Shown here: positions 1-6,642 of the stretch, in pieces | Position numbering within the stretch: the first letter of the stretch is position 1 | Layout: every line of letters begins with the position of its first letter | Origin: Desulfobulbaceae bacterium | GTDB taxonomy: Bacteria > Desulfobacterota > Desulfobulbia > Desulfobulbales > Desulfobulbaceae | Length of the DNA stretch: 8,402 nucleotides | NCBI GenBank assembly: GCA_026990725.1 | Contig: JALXCX010000027.1 | Span: 1-8,402 of the forward strand | Direction: 5' to 3' | Program-made: the position numbers and the translations under genes | Notes under the pieces: model-generated | Database searches by the model: none | Told to the model about the DNA's origin: nothing | The model's input: the letters and a program-made list of their open reading frames with translations, nothing else

Positions 1-419
1 AGCTGGCGTGAGGTCTCAACGGATTGTGTTCGAAGTAAAGCGACATGGAGCTGTCTGTATCCGGAAAGGATCTCAACGACCTGCTGCTGACAACGCAGTC
101 TTTTATTCTCAAGATCAATTGAGAGTTGAAATGCGGCTCTTCTGGCTTCCGCATCCTGCCAGGACTGCAAACGTTCTTCATATGAGGCAATACGCCCGTT
201 AATCCTAGCGACCGCCGGACGCACCACATCTCTGTTATACGTCTCATATTCCGTTGCGTCTGTTGTCTGCTGGAGCCTGGTATCTCTTGCAGCATCGGAT
301 CTATAAGGGGCCGCAACTTTCTGCACACCGACACAGCCGGAAAAAAGAAAAGCAGCCGCCAGAGCGGTGGCAGCAAGAGAATGACGTTGTAAACCGGTAG
401 GTCGATATAATTTTTTCAT
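1..419 (-). CDS. Uncharacterised lipoprotein, N-terminal part (truncated by window edge)
   Basis: The reading frame opens with ATG at 419 and stays open to the left edge, giving 139 complete codons with no stop. The protein begins MKKLYRP, has a hydrophobic Ala/Leu-rich stretch at about residues 15-27, and then FSG followed by Cys29. This is a type II signal peptide with a slightly atypical lipobox (Phe at -3), so I infer a lipid-anchored envelope protein. The mature part (about residues 40-139) is rich in Arg, Glu, Gln and Ala with little Gly or Pro, suggesting long helices or a coiled coil. A second Cys lies at residue 110. I recognise no family. The next gene upstream on the same strand ends 437 bases away behind a candidate terminator, so this gene probably has its own promoter. 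There is no clear Shine-Dalgarno before the ATG; the start is chosen because it places the signal peptide correctly. The total length is unknown. Confidence 0.8.
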   Translation of the reverse strand, partial: MKKLYRPTGLQRHSLAATALAAAFLFSGCVGVQKVAAPYRSDAARDTRLQQTTDATEYETYNRDVVRPAVARINGRIASYEERLQSWQDAEARRAAFQLSIDLENKRLRCQQQVVEILSGYRQLHVALLRTQSVETSRQ

Positions 420-489
420 CAATAAGAGGGGGCAGCTAGCAGAGCCGGCACCATGTTGCAGGAGGGCCGGATCTACCGACAATATCTTG

Positions 490-514
490 TTTTGTATTTT
501 TTGTATTTTTTGTA
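490..514. repeat. Short tandem repeat, 9-base unit TTTTTTGTA
   Basis: Two exact copies of TTTTTTGTA occupy 497-505 and 506-514, preceded by a partial copy TTTTGTA at 490-496. On the minus strand the repeat lies just downstream of the candidate -10 of the lipoprotein gene, so it would fall around the transcription start and early leader. Copy-number change by slippage there could alter expression, but nothing in the sequence shows that it does. Confidence 0.7.
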
Positions 515-542
515 ATAATAAAACTCAGTGAGACAGGCACAA
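515..542 (-). promoter_or_regulatory. Candidate promoter of the edge lipoprotein gene
   Basis: Read on the minus strand, TTGTGC (complement of 537-542) lies 16 bases before TATTAT (complement of 515-520). These are weak but recognisable sigma-70-type -35 and -10 hexamers. Transcription would start near 508 and leave a leader of about 90 bases before the ATG at 419. The -35 matches the consensus poorly and the area is AT-rich, so chance is possible. Confidence 0.3.
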
Positions 543-733
543 GGCCAAACTTCCATCAGTTCTCTTTTATTGTATCCCGAGCCAGATACCTCGCCCCCTG
601 GGACATAAAGCACTTATGCTCTCCGATCCGCTTGCGGCGAGAGGCTGACTTTGAGGGCAACATTTACAATACAATAATCTTGAAATATATCAAAAAAATA
701 ACCCCTGCACAATTGCTTTCTTGCCCTGACAGC

Positions 734-753
734 AAAAACATGGATTTTCCATG
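734..753 (-). terminator. Candidate intrinsic terminator after the PBP gene
   Basis: On the minus strand a perfect 6-base-pair stem, CATGGA/TCCATG with an AAA loop (739-753), is followed immediately by TTTTT (complement of 734-738). It lies about 100 bases past the PBP stop codon. The stem is short and only half GC, so it would be a modest terminator. ACAG and CTGT outside the stem could extend it with bulges. Another minus-strand T run at 692-698 lacks a clear stem. Confidence 0.5.
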
Positions 754-856
754 ACTGTTGGAAACAACGGAAAAAAATGATCGCTCCACGTGGGAACAGC
801 AGTTAAGAATCTTCGTAACTGTCCAATTGCACTCCGTCTTGCGGCGATCAGCGCTG

Positions 857-3800
857 TCAGTTTTGATTTACCCAAAAAGGCATAAACCTTGATTGAGGCT
901 CAAAGACACCTGCTCCGTTTACCCGGCCATGACTGAGAATTGCGGGTCCGGCTGGAGAGAGCAGCGATTTTGAGCCCCCTTTCCCCTCAAGCACCAAACC
1001 ACCGTTTTTAGGATCAGCCGGAACAAAAATCTGGTGAGTGTCCGGATATTTCAGTGCAACTCCGTTAAAAACGAGATCGACAGTATCCAGTTTATCCCCT
1101 GTTTTTTCCATATCATACAAGGCCCTGGCTATACTGCTCCAGGCATGTAACGCCCCCTGGGCCCCGGTTATGTGGGTGTTCCCTTTTTTCATTGAAAGAT
1201 TACTGTCAAAGCCTACATACACGCCCACGGTATAACCAGGGTGAAAGGTAAGAGCCGCCCCTTCCGGAGCAATTCCAGTTGGAACATACCCCATGAATGA
1301 CGCATTACGATAATCGTTTGCTGTTCCGGTTTTTCCCAGAAGCGGAAGTGGCAGGTTCAGCCTGGCCAGCTCTTTTTCTCTGGTTTTATCTTTACTATGA
1401 AGTCGAACATTTTTACGGGCATACGTACCGGTTCCATAACGAATTGTATTTTCAAGAATATTGCTTACAGCATTGCTGGTCCCGGGATCATAAACCGGAT
1501 GGACCTCAGCTTCCCGTCCGTAAATAACATCCCCGTCCGGCCCCTCAATGCGTTCAATGATAGAAAGTCCATCCTGGTCAATAGTATTAGTGCCTTCTTT
1601 TTCAATACCTTCTGGCAAAAGGACATCATATCTATTCCCTGTCACCATTGTTTCATACATCCTCACGGTTTCAGCAAGAGAAACAACATTTGATCCCAGG
1701 GGAAACGAAAGCACTGGCTGCAAGGTACTTGTAAGACCGGCTTCCCTGCCCAGCTTAATGAGATACTGCAGGCCCAGCATTATCTTGTAATCCCGGACAC
1801 TGGAAAGCACCTCAAAGGAATAGGGCTTACGGTCGGTAAATGCTGCCCGTTCCTCCTGCATTTGCTGCTGCACCTGGCTCACAGCATACGAAGAAACCAA
1901 TCCGTTCAGGACAATGTTTTCCCAGAACATATCGGCTTCTCCTGGAAGCAACCCTTCGAGACGGCGACGAAGTTCATACTCATCAAGCAGCTGCCAGGTA
2001 TCGGGAATATGTTTTTTCCCTGAACGGAGAAAGATTATTTTTTCATTTTCATCAAGATAAAAACCGCCTTCAGGCCGGGCTGCAGTCTGGGAATCAAAAT
2101 AATCCAGAGGAGCCATTTCAAGACGCATCTGCGAATACAGATAGTCGCGATATTTAAACATGGCCTTCTGCACACTTTGCAGGACCAGAAAATTTCGACC
2201 AAGAAGTGAAGCCCGTAGTCTCAACTCGACCCTCTGCCGATTTTTCAGCTTGCGATTTTTCAGGGCCATAACCTGATCAGCCCTGAAGCTGTCAAAATTG
2301 AGCCCGTAGGGAAGATGTTTCAACTGCTGGTAATCTGCCGCCCTGTCATCAAATAAAAAATCTGTTTCCAGGTTCACAACGGCTCGATCATATGCTGCCC
2401 TTTCCAGGGTACTGCGGGTCACGCGGATACCATATTTATCCCTTATCCGCTCTTTAAAACTCTGGTAATTCTCCCCGTTTTCCCGATCCATATGCAGATG
2501 TCCGGCAAGGGCCTGCAACTGCGGCAGAGTCAGATTATCTGTCAAATGATAGAGCAGCCAGACAGCGGCAACATTTTCTGATTTTACGCCGGCCCAGCTC
2601 ATTGATACAAAATCAAAAGGGCTGTGATGGTCGGGTCTTGGGAAATACGGACGCCCCATAAAGACAAAAACATTGCGGCGATTATCAAGAAGATCAACAC
2701 TATTCCAGCCAAGTTGCAGGGCTGCTGAAAAAACAAATGGTTTAAAAGTTGATCCCATAAGCCTTTTTGCGGAAACAGCCCGGTTGTAGAAACGGTTTTC
2801 CATTCCTCCAACCATGGCCCTGATAAGCCCCTGCTGCATCACTAGAGCTGCCCCCTGCAATTTGGGATAGCGTTCCAGATCAAGAGTCGGTGCGCCGTCA
2901 AAGAGGTCCACCTCACGCACACTGACATAAACACGATCCCCGACCTGCAGCCTGGATAACAGATCTGCCAGTGCTTTCCTGCCGGATTTCGCATTCCGGC
3001 CTTTTTTATATTTTATAAGAGCCTGGGCCATTTGCTCAAGGCCCTTGGCATCGATATAGCCTTCTGGTTGCTTCGGCCCGAAGTGGACGGTAATAACGGG
3101 TTGTCCGTTGGTACTCTTACTCTTTGGCTGGGTGATTTCCGTTATCGTACCGAATAAAAAGCATTTTTCCTTAATCTCCCCATCACCTTTGCTTTTATTT
3201 TTGGCATACTCTGCCTGGACTTCCTTTCTGTTATAGCCCCGAAGTCGGACATCAAGGCGTGAAAGTTCCCTGCGAAGACTATAAAAAGTTTTGGCCTGTA
3301 GATCGTAATCAACAGAGCTGATTATACGGGCACCGGACGTTGAAATATTGGAAATCCCGTGTTCTTCCAGGGCGCTGGAAATAACTTGGGTGGCCAGACC
3401 GTCTCTGACAAGATCCATTGTCGTGTTCAGGGCAAAGCTGGTTTTTCCCTGCTTAAACACAATGTCGCTTTCTATTGCCTGCTGATACTCTTTTTTGCTG
3501 ATCATGCCCTGTTTCAGCATGTTCCCGAGTACATACGCCGCACGTTCATCAGCTCGGATAAGGGCCTTGCGCGCATCCTTCCTGTTTTTTTTCGTAAACG
3601 GATTATAATAATTGGGCCGTTTAACAGAACCGGCAATAAAAGAGGCTTCAAGCAGAGTAAGATCAGCAACATCCTTATCAAAATAGTAACGGGCCGCAAC
3701 ACCAAGCCCGTGACCATTCCCGCTCACATAGAATTGGTTGGCATAGAATTCAAGAATTTTTTCTTTGGAAAATTTATTCTCCAGCCTGAGCGCATAAAGC

Positions 3801-4249
3801 AGTTCCTTAAGCTTTGCTCTATAACTACGGGACTCCCGCTTAAAGAGATTCTTCGCGGTCTGCTGGGTGATGGTACTTCCCCCCTGCACAACATGCCCTG
3901 CTTTATAGTTGGCAATCATTGCCCTGGCAATACCCGGGAGGTCAACGCCGTAATGGGTAAAAAATTTTTTATCCTCTGCGGCAACTATGGCGTTAACAAA
4001 ATTTTTCGGGATCTGATCAAATCGAACATACTGCCGGTGAATATCCTTAAACAAAACTCCTAACTTGTGCTGTCCATCACGGTAATATACCGGACTCTCC
4101 TGGCCAAGAATTGATTCAATGGCCGATTCCTCCATTTCCGGGCAGGGCGTCTTGACAACAAGATAATATAAGCCGCCAACTCCGGCTGCGGCAGCAAGCA
4201 AACCAGAAAGCACAACTGTAAGAACAAGGTACTTAAAAAAACGAAGCAT
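857..4249 (-). CDS. Class A penicillin-binding protein (bifunctional transglycosylase/transpeptidase), unusually long
   Basis: This enzyme polymerises lipid II and crosslinks the glycan strands at the periplasmic face of the inner membrane. Counting from ATG at 4249 (1130 residues), a transmembrane anchor spans about 5-32. The GT51 domain has EDKKFFTHYG with catalytic Glu92, GGSTITQQ at 123-130, ILEFYAN at 165-171 (Glu167 probably the second acid), AARYYF at 185-190 and LLEASFIAG at 199-207. An OB-like region spans about 360-460. The transpeptidase signatures are STFK (Ser500 nucleophile), SEN at 557-559 and KTG at 973-975, so both activities look intact. The gap from Ser500 to KTG is 473 residues, against roughly 190-250 in well-studied homologues. 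About 250 residues (570-820) are extra. An in-frame TTG at 4282 would add 11 residues. Neither start has a clear Shine-Dalgarno, and ATG is preferred. The gene diverges from mltD. It could be named PBP1A/mrcA-like, but assignment within class A is unsure. Confidence 0.93.
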   Translation of the reverse strand: MLRFFKYLVLTVVLSGLLAAAAGVGGLYYLVVKTPCPEMEESAIESILGQESPVYYRDGQHKLGVLFKDIHRQYVRFDQIPKNFVNAIVAAEDKKFFTHYGVDLPGIARAMIANYKAGHVVQGGSTITQQTAKNLFKRESRSYRAKLKELLYALRLENKFSKEKILEFYANQFYVSGNGHGLGVAARYYFDKDVADLTLLEASFIAGSVKRPNYYNPFTKKNRKDARKALIRADERAAYVLGNMLKQGMISKKEYQQAIESDIVFKQGKTSFALNTTMDLVRDGLATQVISSALEEHGISNISTSGARIISSVDYDLQAKTFYSLRRELSRLDVRLRGYNRKEVQAEYAKNKSKGDGEIKEKCFLFGTITEITQPKSKSTNGQPVITVHFGPKQPEGYIDAKGLEQMAQALIKYKKGRNAKSGRKALADLLSRLQVGDRVYVSVREVDLFDGAPTLDLERYPKLQGAALVMQQGLIRAMVGGMENRFYNRAVSAKRLMGSTFKPFVFSAALQLGWNSVDLLDNRRNVFVFMGRPYFPRPDHHSPFDFVSMSWAGVKSENVAAVWLLYHLTDNLTLPQLQALAGHLHMDRENGENYQSFKERIRDKYGIRVTRSTLERAAYDRAVVNLETDFLFDDRAADYQQLKHLPYGLNFDSFRADQVMALKNRKLKNRQRVELRLRASLLGRNFLVLQSVQKAMFKYRDYLYSQMRLEMAPLDYFDSQTAARPEGGFYLDENEKIIFLRSGKKHIPDTWQLLDEYELRRRLEGLLPGEADMFWENIVLNGLVSSYAVSQVQQQMQEERAAFTDRKPYSFEVLSSVRDYKIMLGLQYLIKLGREAGLTSTLQPVLSFPLGSNVVSLAETVRMYETMVTGNRYDVLLPEGIEKEGTNTIDQDGLSIIERIEGPDGDVIYGREAEVHPVYDPGTSNAVSNILENTIRYGTGTYARKNVRLHSKDKTREKELARLNLPLPLLGKTGTANDYRNASFMGYVPTGIAPEGAALTFHPGYTVGVYVGFDSNLSMKKGNTHITGAQGALHAWSSIARALYDMEKTGDKLDTVDLVFNGVALKYPDTHQIFVPADPKNGGLVLEGKGGSKSLLSPAGPAILSHGRVNGAGVFEPQSRFMPFWVNQN

Positions 4250-4349
4250 AGGAAGAATGCGGGATAACCGCTTGTGGATCAAAATTTTATCTGAAAATAT
4301 TCAAAATAACGTTGCTTTCCGTGATATTTTCATGATTTATAGTTGCTGT

Positions 4350-4366
4350 GACCTGTAACTCAGGTC
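4350..4366. repeat. Perfect inverted repeat, possible operator
   Basis: GACCTG (4350-4355) and CAGGTC (4361-4366) form perfect 6-base arms around TAACT. There is no T run on either side, so it does not look like a terminator. It sits about 10 bases upstream of the minus-strand TATAAA, overlapping the likely -35 region of the PBP promoter, which is a sensible place for a dimeric regulator to bind. The dyad is seen; the operator role is inference. Confidence 0.4.
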
Positions 4367-4554
4367 CAGCCGAGTTGGTTAGACGGTTTGGTCGTGTGAT
4401 TTTTCACCAGGGCTGTACAAAAAGGAACAAAAATCAATGAACAGTATTATCCTGATGTATAGATTACAATTAAATTTTTTCTCTTTACAAGTAAAATTAT
4501 TTGCTGCGTAGTTCTAAAACATCATAAGAACTCTTGTCAACCTTATGTTTTTCC

Positions 4555-4584
4555 TTGAAAAATGCCCCCTTTTAATGGTACATA
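4555..4584 (+). promoter_or_regulatory. mltD: Candidate mltD promoter
   Basis: TTGAAA (4555-4560) is followed after 18 bases by TACATA (4579-4584); the overlapping CATAAT at 4581-4586 is an alternative -10 with 20-base spacing. Transcription would begin near 4591, leaving a leader of about 90 bases. The hexamers match consensus only moderately and other AT-rich candidates lie upstream, so this is a best guess. Confidence 0.35.
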
Positions 4585-4671
4585 ATCTGTAATAATAATA
4601 AGTTACAGGCTGCCGCCACATCTTCGACTCGAATTTTACTAATAATTCAAGGGTGTTGAAAGGTGCGCCGC

Positions 4672-4676
4672 TAAGG
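4672..4676 (+). promoter_or_regulatory. mltD: Ribosome binding site that sets the mltD start
   Basis: TAAGG ends 6 bases before the ATG at 4683. It decides between that ATG and the in-frame GTG (4653) and TTG (4656) upstream, which have no comparable site. Starting at 4683 also places a normal lipoprotein signal at the very N-terminus. Confidence 0.65.
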
Positions 4677-4682
4677 TACAAC

Positions 4683-6380
4683 ATGAAAAAACAAATGAAT
4701 CGTTTTACCTCCTGTCTTTCGTTTTCCCTATTATTTCTACTTTCAGCCTGTTCATCTCATACTATTTCTTCTTTGCCCCAAAACAACGAGCCATTGATTA
4801 ATGCCCAGTGTGCAAACGATGAGCCTCGGGAAAGTATGATTATTCCGGTGGAATCCCAGCAGGATCTGGAAGAAGAACTTGCCGGGCTGAATCAACTCGG
4901 TGCCTGGAATAATACAGGCAGCAAGCAGACTGCTCAGCAGGAAGAAACAGTTTATGATTTTCCGGTAACCATTAATCCCCAGGTCGAATTTTACCTGGAT
5001 TTGTTCCAGAACAGACAGAAAGAATATTTTCAGCACTGGCTGGAAAGATCAACAAAATATCTGCCCGTGATTCGCCGTGAGCTTGCAGCTGCTGGTCTTC
5101 CACAGGATCTTGCTTATCTTGCCATGATTGAATCCGGTTATAATCCTTCAGCCTATTCCCATGCCCACGCTGCCGGATTATGGCAATTTATCCGAGGAAC
5201 AGGTCGTTTGTACGGATTGCGTATCGATTCATGGGTTGATGAACGTCGCGAGCCTGAAAAAGCAACCAAAGCGGCCGCAGCTTATTTAAAAAATCTCTAC
5301 GAACGCTTTGGCGACTGGCAGCTTGCCGTTGCCGGTTATAATGCAGGTGAGGGCAAGATAGAAAAGGCCATAAAAAAATATAATTCCAGAGACTTTTGGG
5401 AACTTGCCCAACATAAATATCTCCGTCTGGAAACCAAACGCTACGTGCCCAAACTCATTGCGGCCATTATTATAGCAAGAAGCCCCGAGGAGTACGGCTT
5501 TACTGATCTGCAATACCAGCAGCCAGTAGCCTACGATCTGATTGATGTTCCCCCGCGAACCGATCTTCGGGCCATTGCAACAAGCGGAAAAACCACACTC
5601 AAAACTATTCACTCGCTGAACAATGAATTACGCAAAAACCTGACTCCGCCATGTGCCGGCAGATACCAGGTACGAATTCCTGCGGGCAGCCATGATATGG
5701 TTGCAGCAAATTTAACCCGTCTTCAGCCTGTGGTCAGTACAGGTTTTGCAACGCATAAGGTTCGTCGCGGTGAGACACTTTCCCACATCAGCAGGCGATA
5801 CGGAACCACCCTGACTAACCTGCTTAAAGCCAATAACCTGCACAGCTCCCGATTAAAAATCGGCCAGAGGCTGCGTGTCCCGTATCAGATAACCAAATAT
5901 GTACTACTGAAAAAAGGACAGAAAGGCAGACGATTTGCGGCAAACAAAAAAAATGGCAGGAAAGCCTTCCATACCTTGCTAAAAGGTGAAACACTTTCCA
6001 GCGTGAGCAGGCAGTATCATGTCCCGCTTGAGCTGCTTGTTCAATGGAACAACATTTCCAATGTCCGCAAGGTTCGGGCAGGGAAAAAACTGGCCATTTA
6101 TCTTGCACGCAAATCTTCAGCAGCCCAAACCGCAAACCTGAAAACAGAGACAGGCGCTGCGGCTCTTTCTCTTGTTGACATTAAAAAACAACAGCCGCAG
6201 AACGGCTCCATATCACTGCAGACAGCTTCTGAGATCAGTTATTACAAGGTCCGACATGGTGATTCCCTGTGGAAGATTGCCAGAAAATTCCAGGTTTCAA
6301 CCCATGATATCCGTCGCTGGAATGGGTTACGAAACAATAAGATTAAACCCGGCAAAAAATTAATGATCAAAAAAAGCTGA
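4683..6380 (+). CDS. mltD: Membrane-bound lytic murein transglycosylase D (GH23 + three LysM)
   Basis: The enzyme cleaves the MurNAc-GlcNAc bond of peptidoglycan with formation of 1,6-anhydroMurNAc. The 565-residue product starts MKKQMNRF, followed by a hydrophobic stretch and LSA-Cys23, a good lipobox, so it is probably anchored to the outer membrane. The SLT/GH23 domain (about residues 125-250) has MIESGYNPSA with catalytic Glu150, GLWQF at 165-169 and AVAGYNAGEG at 215-224. Three LysM glycan-binding repeats follow at about 357-400, 429-473 and 520-563, joined by linkers; the one between LysM1 and LysM2 is strongly basic (Lys/Arg). This architecture matches MltD, whose best-known member has two or more C-terminal LysM repeats. 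It is divergent from the class A PBP, pairing cell-wall cleavage with synthesis, and is closed by a strong terminator. Upstream GTG at 4653 would add 10 residues ahead of the signal peptide and is unlikely. No key residue is missing. Confidence 0.95.
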   Translation: MKKQMNRFTSCLSFSLLFLLSACSSHTISSLPQNNEPLINAQCANDEPRESMIIPVESQQDLEEELAGLNQLGAWNNTGSKQTAQQEETVYDFPVTINPQVEFYLDLFQNRQKEYFQHWLERSTKYLPVIRRELAAAGLPQDLAYLAMIESGYNPSAYSHAHAAGLWQFIRGTGRLYGLRIDSWVDERREPEKATKAAAAYLKNLYERFGDWQLAVAGYNAGEGKIEKAIKKYNSRDFWELAQHKYLRLETKRYVPKLIAAIIIARSPEEYGFTDLQYQQPVAYDLIDVPPRTDLRAIATSGKTTLKTIHSLNNELRKNLTPPCAGRYQVRIPAGSHDMVAANLTRLQPVVSTGFATHKVRRGETLSHISRRYGTTLTNLLKANNLHSSRLKIGQRLRVPYQITKYVLLKKGQKGRRFAANKKNGRKAFHTLLKGETLSSVSRQYHVPLELLVQWNNISNVRKVRAGKKLAIYLARKSSAAQTANLKTETGAAALSLVDIKKQQPQNGSISLQTASEISYYKVRHGDSLWKIARKFQVSTHDIRRWNGLRNNKIKPGKKLMIKKS

Positions 6381-6388
6381 TCTCTGGC

Positions 6389-6441
6389 CAGGAAAGGTGT
6401 GAATTCAGAACGTATGTGACCTCACACCTCCTGCCTTTTTT
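6389..6441 (+). terminator. Intrinsic terminator of mltD
   Basis: AGGTGTGA (6395-6402) pairs perfectly with TCACACCT (6422-6429). The stem is extended by CAGG (6389-6392) with CCTG (6430-6433) after a two-base AA bulge, and the loop is 19 bases. Two C residues then lead into TTTTTT (6436-6441), with a second T run at 6444-6448. The hairpin begins 8 bases past the mltD stop, as expected for rho-independent termination, so the TraB-family gene needs its own promoter. Confidence 0.85.
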
Positions 6442-6619
6442 GCTTTTTGCATTTTTACATAGTAGCTCTTCCCTCCAAAAAATAAGCTTCCCGCCACCAG
6501 CAAACAGTCTAACTGAGTTCAAAAAGTATAAAATAAAGCATAATGAGCAGACAGCTCTTTACTCCGAACAAATTCGTGCCTATTATCGTTTGTGCCCGTT
6601 AGTCGTTTTTTTACTTATT

Positions 6620-6625
6620 TATAAT
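6620..6625 (+). promoter_or_regulatory. Consensus -10 box (TATAAT) close before the TraB-family gene
   Basis: TATAAT is an exact -10 match 17 bases before the ATG at 6643, in a strongly AT-rich stretch (6601-6642). No good -35 is present at 15-18 bases upstream and there is no TG extension. If used, transcription would start around 6632 and leave only about 10 leader bases. That agrees with the absence of any Shine-Dalgarno before the ATG. Other AT-rich sites in 6450-6600 could serve instead. Confidence 0.4.
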
Positions 6626-6642
6626 TTTATTAACTATTATTT

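Larger units (their letters stand above)
420..856. other. Non-coding gap between PBP 3' end and lipoprotein start
   Basis: I see no credible gene in these 437 bases. From right to left (minus-strand direction) they hold a hairpin with a T run (734-753), a second minus-strand T run (complement of 692-698), and a bulged GC-rich hairpin at 619-643 (arms CTCTC/GAGAG enclosing CCG/CGG). They also hold a small inverted repeat GTATC/GATAC at 572-589, a candidate promoter at 515-542 and a 9-base tandem repeat at 490-514. A 61-codon minus frame starting inside the PBP 3' end resembles no family I know and spans the terminator-like hairpin, so I did not call it. Confidence 0.6.
4250..4682. other. Divergent intergenic region between PBP and mltD
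   Basis: These 433 mostly AT-rich bases must carry the promoters of both flanking genes. On the PBP side there is a -10-like TATAAA on the minus strand (complement of 4336-4341) with no good -35; a perfect inverted repeat (4350-4366) lies where the -35 would be. In the middle are a D-arm-like stretch (4370-4386) and a small GTGA-TTTT-TCAC hairpin (4396-4407). Towards mltD there is a candidate promoter (4555-4584), a weak AT-rich hairpin with arms GAATT/AATTC (4631-4648), and the mltD ribosome binding site. I see no convincing coding frame, RNA gene or known riboswitch class. Confidence 0.6.

Noticed and set aside
690..875. 61-codon minus-strand frame overlapping the PBP 3' end
   Set aside because: No recognisable protein, atypical composition, and it spans the terminator-like hairpin at 734-753.
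3359..4063. 234-codon plus-strand frame opposite the PBP
   Set aside because: It lies entirely antisense to the conserved glycosyltransferase region, whose motifs explain the sequence; the translation resembles no family.
4370..4407. Possible tRNA gene
   Set aside because: Only a D-arm-like stretch is present; there is no T arm, acceptor stem or proper 7-base anticodon loop.
4653..4682. Upstream GTG start for mltD
   Set aside because: It would place ten extra residues before a normal lipoprotein signal peptide, while ATG at 4683 has a TAAGG site six bases upstream.
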